Assembly: GCF_000941055.1 (NCBI RefSeq)
Contig: NZ_CP007202.1
Coordinates: forward strand, 802,001-866,000
Length of the DNA stretch: 64,000 nt
Origin: Siansivirga zeaxanthinifaciens CC-SAMT-1
Lineage (GTDB): Bacteria > Bacteroidota > Bacteroidia > Flavobacteriales > Flavobacteriaceae
Reading direction: 5' to 3'
A model generated the notes under the pieces. The model saw nothing but the letters and a program-made list of their open reading frames with translations. It was not told the DNA's origin and did not search any database. Made by a program: the position numbers and the translations under genes. Of this stretch, positions 35,275-43,517 are shown in pieces. The stretch's first letter is position 1. Every line of letters starts with the position of its first letter.

Positions 35275-36729
35275 TTACTCACTATAGAAATACATATTAT
35301 CTAAATAAATAGTTTTAACATTAGAAGATTTAATGTTTTCAATAATGATTAAATTAACTCCTGTCTTATCTAATGAAGTTTCTAAAGTTGGTCTAATAGG
35401 AATTTTTATAGTTGCCCATACTCCAGCTTTAAAATCGGTATCGTTAAAAACAACTGGAGCTCTTGGGTCTAGTTGATAACTTTGACCAATGCGATTTTGT
35501 TGAAAAGTAGTAGCATTAGAATTTTCATTCTTAAATGTGAGTAGCAGGTCAATATCGGTGGGTAATTCTAACATCATGATATCCACACTAAAATGTGTCA
35601 TCTGTGAAATATCTAGTGGAGTTGTTAGCTGAGTACCAACAAAATTAAATTCGGTATAATTTAATACATTCTGTCCATCTATATTGGTTTGTTCGCCTTT
35701 GGTGGTTTGGTATGGAGCCCAATAACCATTATAGTAATTTACGGGTACGTTTGTATATTTATCGCTAAATATTGAAATTACGTTACTTTCGTCTAGAGTA
35801 GGAGCTGGGGCAACAGGAAACGTTCCTGGAACATTAACCGTTAAAGATCCGGTTGCTTCAACACCACCCAAAGTGGCTGTTATTTTAGAAGTACCAGTAC
35901 CTGCAAAGGCTATTATTCCTAATTCGCTAACACTAGCCACTCTAATATCAGATGATTTAAAAGAAAAATAGGCGGGAGCAACGGTAATTTTCTGATTTAA
36001 TCCAGATTCTAAATTAAACGTTTGTGTTAATCCGTAATTAGCCATACTAACTAAATTTCCCGTGAACTGGGTTTCTACTTTATCTTCGCCATTTGAAATA
36101 GATGGCATTGGCTGTGCAATGGTTCCTAATTTTTCAAACTTTAAATCGTCAATCCAAAACGTATAACCAAAACCCCCTGTGTTTTGTGTTCCAGCAGAAT
36201 ACCAAAACATTCCTCTTTCTTCAATTAGTTTTGAAGGGTCTGGTAATGGAATAACATATTTAACCCAATTTGTAGATAAATTTATATTTGTTCTTGTTAC
36301 TTGGTATTTATTCTGACCAAAGTCTTGACCAAATCCCATTTCGCCTATAGAAACTCCTTGTGAGGCCTTTGCCCAAAACGTTAAAGCATCATATCTTGTT
36401 AAATTTCTTCCAGCACCATCTACCCTAAATATGGCGCCTGCGTAATTCCCTTCTGGGTCATCTGCGTTAGGTATATCGAAACGCATAGATGCGTTACTGT
36501 TATAGCCTTCTGTTTCATCTACTGTCCAAGCTGTTGCTTTTGAACCAGCAAATGGAAAATAGAAATCTGAACCTAATCCTACTGGTGAATCTGTAAACAC
36601 CTCAGGATTTGTTGAAAACGTCGCAAATACTGCTTCATCTGATAGTTCTCTTTCACAACTTACTAAAATTGTAAAAATGAAACCTAACAGGAAAATCATT
36701 TTTGTATATGTAAATTTTGTATTTTTCAT
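35275..36729 (-). CDS. Glucan-binding lipoprotein with two CBM-like modules and a Big_2-like domain
   Basis: The 484-residue protein has a lipoprotein signal (lipobox VSC, Cys about 25, then ERELSDE). The first CBM-like sandwich (about 50-200) ends FWIDDLKFEKL. A bacterial Ig-like domain follows (about 215-305, with SDIRVASVSELGIIAFAGTG, typical of Big_2), then a second CBM-like module (about 315-484) starting ESNVISIFSDKY and ending TIYLDNMYFYSE. This last module is the same type found in the T9SS protein at 21337-23139 and in the lipoprotein at 41309-43507. No catalytic residues are seen. It lies between the GH2-like fusion (12-bp gap) and GH16, so a role in holding laminarin for hydrolysis is inferred. 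Confidence 0.75.
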   Translation of the reverse strand: MKNTKFTYTKMIFLLGFIFTILVSCERELSDEAVFATFSTNPEVFTDSPVGLGSDFYFPFAGSKATAWTVDETEGYNSNASMRFDIPNADDPEGNYAGAIFRVDGAGRNLTRYDALTFWAKASQGVSIGEMGFGQDFGQNKYQVTRTNINLSTNWVKYVIPLPDPSKLIEERGMFWYSAGTQNTGGFGYTFWIDDLKFEKLGTIAQPMPSISNGEDKVETQFTGNLVSMANYGLTQTFNLESGLNQKITVAPAYFSFKSSDIRVASVSELGIIAFAGTGTSKITATLGGVEATGSLTVNVPGTFPVAPAPTLDESNVISIFSDKYTNVPVNYYNGYWAPYQTTKGEQTNIDGQNVLNYTEFNFVGTQLTTPLDISQMTHFSVDIMMLELPTDIDLLLTFKNENSNATTFQQNRIGQSYQLDPRAPVVFNDTDFKAGVWATIKIPIRPTLETSLDKTGVNLIIIENIKSSNVKTIYLDNMYFYSE

Positions 36730-36741
36730 TTTAGTCTTTTT

Positions 36742-39700
36742 TTATTTACCAATATTTATGTGTACATAGGTTCTAATCTCCCATTCACTTCCATTACCGA
36801 ATCCTACGGGACTTAATGTAGGTAATGCAGGATATGTATTTGCTGGAATAGCGCTAGGTGAATACCTAGGTGAATTTGCATCTAAAGATCTCCATGTGCC
36901 ACGAATACCAATTTTAGTATCTGGAAGAATATACCAGTCTGGTTTCCCTATTGATGTAGAAATATCAATCATATTTTGAACTGGGAAGGTTAAGTTAAAA
37001 TCGCGGTGGTAATCGAAAGGTCCCCAATCATTAACTTTGAAACCGTATTCAATTTTCCATTTTTTGTAGATCATTCTAAGATCTCCTCCAAAACGTTCTA
37101 TCGTTCTATCACTATCGCCATTAGCCTGAGCGTTACCTCCGTAAAAATTTCCAATAATTCCTAAATCTCTATGTACTTTAGATACAACACGAGAACTTAC
37201 CTCCCATAAGTTTTGTGCAGGTGCCGATTGTGCAAAAGCAAAAAAGCTACGATTTGCTAAAAATCCTATCGCTGCATCTTGAGCTGTTGGATGGTGACGA
37301 TATACAAAACCTAAGTTTAACGCTATTTTAGCATCTTCTGAACGGTCGCTGTCCCAATCGTAAAACCAAGATCCTGGAGTTGGATCGAAGGTTAAAAGTA
37401 ATTCTCCAGCCGTAGTCTCTCTGTTACCTCTTACAGCAAACGGATCGTCGATAAAGTTTCTTAATCTTCCTGGTGCATTTACATCATTGGGCATTGGAGC
37501 CACTAACGGTTTCTGCCAAAGAAAGTTTGGTGCTATTTGCAAATTACCTATGGTATACGTAAAACCAGAAAGTATATTTGTTTGATTGCCGCTTCCAGAA
37601 TCTTTCAATTTCCAACCCGTAAATGTTCTTGTCGCATCAGCACCACCATTGGCAACTAAGCCCATATAAGCGGCTTGCCCATACCAATTAAATCTTCCTT
37701 TTTGAAACGTTAATTTAGCTTTTGCACCCCAGTTATCGTCTGAGTTTATTTTATCTTGATAAACTACATAATTTCCTGGTTCACCAGTAATATCTTGATA
37801 GGTACTTCCGTTTAATGGACTACCTCCCCAAATACCGCCTAAAGCAATACCTAAAGGTCCAAATTTTCTTTCTAAAACTATGGTAGCGCGTTCTGTAGGC
37901 CACGGTGGTATAACACCACTTCGAACCTGATTAGGATCAAGAACCCTTTGTCCGTTTAAATCGAATTCTAAGCCAGTATCTAAATCTCTGTGGTAAATAC
38001 CTGTAATATCCCAGCGGCTAAAATTAGTTTGATACTTTAAAAGCACAGTTGGATTTGCTCCCCACCATAATTGCGGGCCAAAAGCAGCCTTAAGCCCTTT
38101 TAAAGCACCTTTTCCGTCAATCTCCATTCCCAATATCTCACCATTATAAATGTCTAAATTAGGACCATAATTAGCTTCTGGATACAAGCCAAAGAAATCT
38201 CCCTCGTATCCCCAGTGGTAATGCCCTGTTCTATAAAAACCTCTTACGTCTGCCGTTTTTGTTTGCCACTCAAATTCTGCATTGTAAACACGCACGCGAT
38301 TATTATCGGTAATAACAATATCTTCACCGTTTGCATTAGTAACAGTTATTGGACGTCCAACATTTTCGTAAAAAATCTCATCAATAGGGTTTTGTGCTAC
38401 GTTACCAAGAACATTAAAGTTAACTTCTGCTCGCATATTGGAAGCTGGATTTGCTTCTACACCAATATAATAAGACTGCATATGATCGAAACCTAGCTTA
38501 TTAGGAAAAGATTCTATATCCTCATTTTCGTTTTTTGGAGTTGTTATTAAGCTTCCACCTGTGTTAAATGTTGTAAATTCTGCTCTGAAATTACTAAGTT
38601 TTATTTTGTCTGAGCCATCTGCTTTTAAAGCTGCTTTATCACCTCTAGCTTTTAAAACCGCATCCATCAATTGAATGTTTTTGAAATGGTTATTAACAAA
38701 CTCTAAAGTTACACCTTCTGTGTAAGGGTTTAATTGATGTGCTTCTTTTAGAGCATAATAAGCAGCTCGTGGATATAAATCGTAGAGTCCTCTAGAACTT
38801 GTTGGTCCTTTGGCACAGATACCAAACCACTCTTCATTCATATTATTCTCACCTGGTGCTAAATCTATAGCATATCCTCCATTAGCCCAAGACGCATTAG
38901 TATCATGTATATCTGCATTCTCTCTGTCATCGAAACCAAATTTCCACCAGCCATCGCTAAACTGAAATGTAAAACCACCAATAGAATTTTCGTTTTTGCC
39001 TAAACCGGCTGCATTTTGATAAATTTCTTTCCAGTTTTCTACCATATAATAGGCCTGGGCTTTTTGATCTTCCTTATTATCTATAGCATTAAAAGCATCT
39101 GCACCGAACTCGGTTAGCATAATAGGTTTGTTAAGCTTTTGTTTTACAATATCGAACAAATCGGTGAATGATGCACCACGATAGGCATTAACACCATATA
39201 TATCAACATCTTTACATTCTTCTGCAACTATATCTATAAACAGAACATCTCCATTACATATAGCAACTGGATGCGATGTATCTAGCTCCTTCATTTTTTT
39301 TGCCGCATCATTCATAAGCTTATACATGGGCCTTCCGCGTGATTCTCCAATAAACTTTTTTTCTTGTTCATCGTCTGGAAAATCTTCTGTTTCTGCACCT
39401 TGCCAAAAAAGCCCGTAATTGTTTTCATTACCAAGTAAATACAGTAATAACCCTGGAGTGTTTTTGTATTCTTTAACTAGTTTATCAACTTCTGAAAGAA
39501 GATGTGCTTGTGTTTTAGGATCAGAATAATGAGTAATGGGTGTCCATACTCCATCTAAAGTTAACCCATAACGTCCGAAAGAGTGATTAAGCATCGTATA
39601 AATACCATAGTTTTCATAGATATATTTAATCCATCTTGCTGGAACACCTGTATACTGACGTATTACGTTAACATTCATGTTCTTTAACAGAGACATTTCG

Positions 39701-39930
39701 GTGTCAAGACCTGCTTTAATAATATCGTCAGACTTGTTCCAAAAATCGGCGTTAACAGTATTTGTACCAATAGGGATGTAATCCCAATTCATACCGTTAA
39801 TTATAAAATCTTTTCCATTTACAACTAATTTCATACCATCATCATTACTAACAACTTGAACGTTGTTCGATTGAGAGACAGCACTTAGTGTAAACAAGAA
39901 AAGTACTATTCTTAGAAAATTGTTTTTCAT
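36742..39930 (-). CDS. GH2-like (clan A) glycosidase fused to a putative outer-membrane beta-barrel
   Basis: The 1062-residue protein has a signal peptide (ending SAVSQ). A TIM-barrel glycosidase domain follows (about 25-405), with the acid/base Glu in YLLGNENNYG and the nucleophile Glu in IMLTEFGADAF. These are GH2 / clan A features, but the jelly-roll domains of normal GH2 enzymes are missing. The remaining ~650 residues are alternating amphipathic strands rich in Trp/Tyr/Gly, such as GLKAAFGPQLWWG, NWYGQAAYMGLV and WKIEYGFKVNDWGPF, ending IRTYVHINIGK. This looks like a transmembrane barrel. The fusion would tether a glycosidase to the outer membrane. Family and specificity are uncertain. 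It is the first gene of its unit and carries both shared motifs upstream. Confidence 0.75.
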   Translation of the reverse strand: MKNNFLRIVLFLFTLSAVSQSNNVQVVSNDDGMKLVVNGKDFIINGMNWDYIPIGTNTVNADFWNKSDDIIKAGLDTEMSLLKNMNVNVIRQYTGVPARWIKYIYENYGIYTMLNHSFGRYGLTLDGVWTPITHYSDPKTQAHLLSEVDKLVKEYKNTPGLLLYLLGNENNYGLFWQGAETEDFPDDEQEKKFIGESRGRPMYKLMNDAAKKMKELDTSHPVAICNGDVLFIDIVAEECKDVDIYGVNAYRGASFTDLFDIVKQKLNKPIMLTEFGADAFNAIDNKEDQKAQAYYMVENWKEIYQNAAGLGKNENSIGGFTFQFSDGWWKFGFDDRENADIHDTNASWANGGYAIDLAPGENNMNEEWFGICAKGPTSSRGLYDLYPRAAYYALKEAHQLNPYTEGVTLEFVNNHFKNIQLMDAVLKARGDKAALKADGSDKIKLSNFRAEFTTFNTGGSLITTPKNENEDIESFPNKLGFDHMQSYYIGVEANPASNMRAEVNFNVLGNVAQNPIDEIFYENVGRPITVTNANGEDIVITDNNRVRVYNAEFEWQTKTADVRGFYRTGHYHWGYEGDFFGLYPEANYGPNLDIYNGEILGMEIDGKGALKGLKAAFGPQLWWGANPTVLLKYQTNFSRWDITGIYHRDLDTGLEFDLNGQRVLDPNQVRSGVIPPWPTERATIVLERKFGPLGIALGGIWGGSPLNGSTYQDITGEPGNYVVYQDKINSDDNWGAKAKLTFQKGRFNWYGQAAYMGLVANGGADATRTFTGWKLKDSGSGNQTNILSGFTYTIGNLQIAPNFLWQKPLVAPMPNDVNAPGRLRNFIDDPFAVRGNRETTAGELLLTFDPTPGSWFYDWDSDRSEDAKIALNLGFVYRHHPTAQDAAIGFLANRSFFAFAQSAPAQNLWEVSSRVVSKVHRDLGIIGNFYGGNAQANGDSDRTIERFGGDLRMIYKKWKIEYGFKVNDWGPFDYHRDFNLTFPVQNMIDISTSIGKPDWYILPDTKIGIRGTWRSLDANSPRYSPSAIPANTYPALPTLSPVGFGNGSEWEIRTYVHINIGK

Positions 39931-40059
39931 AGTTTTATTTAATTTAGAAGTTGGTCTTTATAAAATAATTATATTAATCAAAATATTAGCAATGGCAAAA
40001 ATGGGAATATCGTTAAGTATTAAAATTAAAACAATTAATTATCAACTTAATAAAAAAGA

Positions 40060-40089
40060 CCTCAACAAAAAGCATACATGATAAAAAAA
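40060..40089 (-). promoter_or_regulatory. Conserved PUL promoter element, copy B
   Basis: CCTCAACAAAAAGCATACAT, then GAT and an A7 tract, 130 bp upstream of the start at 39930. It matches copy C in 19 of 20 positions. On the coding strand it reads TATGCTTTTTGTTGAGG. Confidence 0.7.
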
Positions 40090-40183
40090 TAACATTAAAA
40101 CAATTAAAAAATCAATTTATACGCATATTTGTAACGCTATTTATAGAAAACTAAACGAAAAATTTATTTCATTAAAAACATTA

Positions 40184-40226
40184 ATGTAGTGGTGTTGTAT
40201 AGGAAAAAAACAACATTGTAGTGGTG
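40184..40226. promoter_or_regulatory. Tandem 11-bp direct repeat, copy B, with an extra half-site
   Basis: ATGTAGTGGTG (40184-40194) is followed directly by TTGTATAGGAA (40195-40205). A third, well-matched element, TTGTAGTGGTG, is at 40216-40226, 32 bp (about three helical turns) from the first. Confidence 0.65.
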
Positions 40227-40330
40227 ATATAATTATAGTTAGCTTCCTTAACATAATTACCAATTAAGGTTTATACTAGAAATACAGTTTTTTGGTTGTA
40301 GGTTAGAAAAATAAAATAGGTTATAAAATT

Positions 40331-40357
40331 AAAAAAGGAGCATGATGCTCCTTTTTT
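40331..40357. terminator. Terminator of the susCD unit
   Basis: AAAAAAGGAGCAT and ATGCTCCTTTTTT form an almost perfect hairpin with T-runs on either strand, 23 bp after the last gene of the unit starting at susC. Confidence 0.88.
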
Positions 40358-40379
40358 AACATGTTTTAAGAACAACACC

Positions 40380-41294
40380 TTATTCAGTAACCAAAGTAAA
40401 ACCCCACTCAAATTGATTATTACCATCAGTTGTGCTAAGAACCATTTCATTTGCAGAACGACTACGAATTTTATATTTATGATTTCCCCCAACATAATAC
40501 CCTATAAAACCTATTCCTGATAAACTTAAAGTTTCAACACCTGCTGGTGCTGATAATGACCAATTTGATGAATAATCACTATAGCCATAATTAAGGATGT
40601 CTGCTCCATCTTGAGAGCCTCCACCTGCTCCTCCCAATTCGTTAACTAATACTTCACGACCAAAAACTGTTCCTGTTATATCTGTAGTTGGATCATCATT
40701 AGTACTGTCTACAATATGTGTAAATGTCCCATCAGAGTTAAAAATATATCTATCATCGTACATTCCTACAGCAGCTTTATCATTTGGGTTGGCTCCATAA
40801 TACTCAAAAGGATTTCCTCCTACTGGTCCAAGTCCAAAATGGTCTTTAGCTTCATTTTTAATTCTCCAAACCCTCGTTCCATTACCATATAGCATGTCTA
40901 ATAAATCGGCTGGTGGTTCGTATAATGACAATACTTCGACTTCAATGGTCTTACTAGAAGATGCTCCTCCTGTACCAAAAGCTATTACTGTAATAGCATA
41001 TGTATTTAATCCTAAAACAGTAAAATCGTGCGACACAGAACCTCCTTTAGCAAGTTTTGTTTGATTCTGTATTATGAAATGAATTGCTGTAACATTATCA
41101 GCGGTAGCGGTAAAATTAACAGTACCGCTTCCATCTCCGTTTGGGTTGCTAGCATCTGCACCAACTTTATTTACCTGTATCTGTATGTTTGATGGCGCAG
41201 TGATATTTCCCACCTCAAAGTTATCTTCTTGACAGCTATTAATAAATAAAAGCAAGTAAAAAAAGATGCCTATGTTGTATTTTATATTTTTCAT
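40380..41294 (-). CDS. SusE/F-position surface glycan-binding lipoprotein
   Basis: The 304-residue protein has a lipoprotein signal (FINSC, Cys about 21, then QEDNFE, an acidic surface-export pattern). An Ig/PKD-like domain (about 30-125) is followed by a C-terminal domain (about 130-304) that starts LLDMLYGNGTRVWRIKNEAKDHFG and contains many Trp/Tyr/Gly. This module is known in SusD-linked lipoproteins of Bacteroidota. No catalytic site is visible. As the fourth gene after susC, susD and the 732-residue lipoprotein (14-bp gap), it should be part of the surface laminarin-binding complex. Confidence 0.75.
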   Translation of the reverse strand: MKNIKYNIGIFFYLLLFINSCQEDNFEVGNITAPSNIQIQVNKVGADASNPNGDGSGTVNFTATADNVTAIHFIIQNQTKLAKGGSVSHDFTVLGLNTYAITVIAFGTGGASSSKTIEVEVLSLYEPPADLLDMLYGNGTRVWRIKNEAKDHFGLGPVGGNPFEYYGANPNDKAAVGMYDDRYIFNSDGTFTHIVDSTNDDPTTDITGTVFGREVLVNELGGAGGGSQDGADILNYGYSDYSSNWSLSAPAGVETLSLSGIGFIGYYVGGNHKYKIRSRSANEMVLSTTDGNNQFEWGFTLVTE

Positions 41295-41308
41295 TGTTTT
41301 AAATTTAT

Positions 41309-43507
41309 TTAATTGTGATAATTAAAATTGTCTATGTATGCTAATACACTGTCAAAGTTATTTTCTCCATTAACTTGAATAACGACTTTATCTAAATCTG
41401 TTCTATCAATAGGGTCTGGATCAATTCCGTTAAAATTTAAGTTTACCCAATTATCATTTACAAAATCAAATGTAATTTCTTGCCAAGCATCAAGAACAAT
41501 AGGTTTAATGATTTCTGTTTGGGTTTGCCAAACATTACCTCCTAATTCACTGTTTTGAAGTTTTAAAGAAATTTTATTTTCTTGAGTTCCTGTTATACCC
41601 GAAGATGGTACATAAATTTTTAAAGTAAATTTACTTTTTGCAACTAAATCGAATTTAGGTGTTACGGTAAACTGAACATTAGCATACTGTCCTCCAGTAT
41701 CACTATACTCTAATACCGTTGCTGAATTATTATTGGAATCCATAAATGGATTTGGTAAAGCAGTGTTTAAACCTGCTTGGTCTCCAAACCAAGTTGTAAT
41801 AGTTCCTCTGCCTTCGAAGCCATCTCTGGCAAAAGGAGGCGTATCAGAAGGAGGCATCGTTCCATATTTAAAATCATCAATATAAGCTAACACACTGTCA
41901 AAATTATTTTCTCCATTAACCTGAATTACAACTTTATCTAAATCTGTTCTATCTATAGGGTCTGGATCAATTCCGTTAAAATTTAAATTTACCCAATTGT
42001 CATTCTCAAAATCAAATATAATTTCTTGCCAAGCATCAAGAACAATAGGTTTAATGATTTCCGTTTGGGTTTGCCAAACATTACCTCCTAATTCGCTATT
42101 TTGTAGTTTTAAAGAAATTTTATTTTCTTGAGTTCCTGTTATACCCGAAGATGGTACATAAATTTTTAAAACAAAGACACTTTTACCTCCAGTTAAATCG
42201 AATTTAGAATCTGTAACAAATTGAATATTTGCATATTGTCCGCCTGTATCTGAATATTCTATAACGGTATCAGAAAAATTATCGGCATTTACATATGGGT
42301 TTGCTAAATTAGTTTTTAATCCTGCTTGATCGCCTGCCCATGTTGTAATGTTTCCGTTACCTTCAAAATCATCAAAAAGTAATGGCGTATAACTAGATGG
42401 CTCTCTCCAGAAATAAATATTATCTACAAATATAGTTCCGCCTGCTGGTGCACCATCAAATTTGAATTGAGCAATATCACTCATGCTTAAGCCTAAGTCT
42501 ATAAAATATGATAGAGGAATATCAAACGATGTCCACTCATTTGGTGTTAAATCTAAATCGAATGCCTTCTCTCCAGTAGAAGCGCTAATAGGAGATATCT
42601 TTGCATTATTATCATCAGCAGTCCAAATATCTATATGAAGAAATTCCATGCTAGAAGCATCAATATTAGCTCCTAGTTGTATGCCTTGATAGGTTAGACC
42701 TGTATAGCGAAGAATTTTATCGTCATTTATTAAAAATTCGCCTACATTCCAATTTGCACCTTGATCCCAATAAGGAAAGAAATCATTTGAAAGATTGTAT
42801 TCATAGTTTAGCTTATCGCTAAAAATTCCAATAACATCTGTTGCTTGTCTAAAAGGTGGTGCTTTTGCTGATTCTAGTGGTTGTAAAATTGCAGTTACAA
42901 TAAACTCTTCGGTATACTCTGTAGTTTCAATAGCTCCGCCCTTAACAACCACTCTTATTGAGTAAGTCCCTGGTTCCTTGTAAACATAAGATGCCGTTTC
43001 GCCAATATTGGCAATAACTGGATTGTCATTACCTACTTCACCAAAATATACCTCATAAAACATTGCAAAATCTGCATTAGCTATAACATTTACTTTTTTA
43101 GTTATAGCTGCATCATTCTCAATACTTACTACTACATTTTCTGGAGCTTTAAAAGAAACAACTAAATCTTTTGTAACTTCACTCTTTAAACCCGTAATTC
43201 CTACTGCTTCAATTTTTACAGTGTAAGAACCTTCTTCGTAAGTATGTTTGGTGTTTTCACCTTGTTTTAAAATAACTGCTTCGGTTGAGCCGTCTCCTAA
43301 TGTAATATTAAAAGAAGTTGCACCCACCGCACTTGGTGTGATTGTTACCAATCCTGTATTGTCTTGTGTTACTTGAAATAAGGCTGTTACCTCTGATGGG
43401 GCAACCGCTGAATTCAAGAAGCTTAAATCATTGTCGTCTTCAGTACAACCTAGAAGGAAAACTAAAGCAAAACTTAGTATGTATTTTAATGCTTTCATAT
43501 TATTCAA
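41309..43507 (-). CDS. Surface glycan-binding lipoprotein with duplicated C-terminal CBM-like modules
   Basis: The 732-residue protein has a lipoprotein signal (LLGC, Cys about 21, then TEDDND, surface-type). Two PKD-like domains (about 40-120 and 120-205) come first, then a CBM-like module (about 210-370) that starts FRQATDVIGIFSDKL. Two nearly identical ~180-residue modules follow (about 372-550 and 555-732). The two copies are offset by 546 bp in the DNA and share TGTQENKISLKLQNSEL without change, so the duplication is recent. It follows susD after 10 bp. Binding of laminarin at the surface is inferred; no enzymatic residues are visible. Confidence 0.8.
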   Translation of the reverse strand: MNNMKALKYILSFALVFLLGCTEDDNDLSFLNSAVAPSEVTALFQVTQDNTGLVTITPSAVGATSFNITLGDGSTEAVILKQGENTKHTYEEGSYTVKIEAVGITGLKSEVTKDLVVSFKAPENVVVSIENDAAITKKVNVIANADFAMFYEVYFGEVGNDNPVIANIGETASYVYKEPGTYSIRVVVKGGAIETTEYTEEFIVTAILQPLESAKAPPFRQATDVIGIFSDKLNYEYNLSNDFFPYWDQGANWNVGEFLINDDKILRYTGLTYQGIQLGANIDASSMEFLHIDIWTADDNNAKISPISASTGEKAFDLDLTPNEWTSFDIPLSYFIDLGLSMSDIAQFKFDGAPAGGTIFVDNIYFWREPSSYTPLLFDDFEGNGNITTWAGDQAGLKTNLANPYVNADNFSDTVIEYSDTGGQYANIQFVTDSKFDLTGGKSVFVLKIYVPSSGITGTQENKISLKLQNSELGGNVWQTQTEIIKPIVLDAWQEIIFDFENDNWVNLNFNGIDPDPIDRTDLDKVVIQVNGENNFDSVLAYIDDFKYGTMPPSDTPPFARDGFEGRGTITTWFGDQAGLNTALPNPFMDSNNNSATVLEYSDTGGQYANVQFTVTPKFDLVAKSKFTLKIYVPSSGITGTQENKISLKLQNSELGGNVWQTQTEIIKPIVLDAWQEITFDFVNDNWVNLNFNGIDPDPIDRTDLDKVVIQVNGENNFDSVLAYIDNFNYHN
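41334..42420 (-). repeat. In-frame tandem duplication of a CBM-like module (546-bp period)
   Basis: Coding sequence around 41334-41860 and 41880-42405 repeats with an offset of 546 bp (182 codons) and only scattered differences. For example, the stretch after CAAGAACAATAGG occurs at 41491 and 42037. It lies inside the 732-residue lipoprotein gene. Confidence 0.85.
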
Positions 43508-43517
43508 TTTTTATTTT

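Larger units (their letters stand above)
39931..40379 (-). promoter_or_regulatory. Regulatory intergenic region B of the PUL
   Basis: This 449-bp region precedes the GH2-like fusion gene. It holds the conserved 20-mer (40060-40079), the tandem 11-mers (40184-40205), an extra single 11-mer TTGTAGTGGTG (40216-40226), and the terminator of the upstream unit. No gene was seen in it. Confidence 0.6.
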
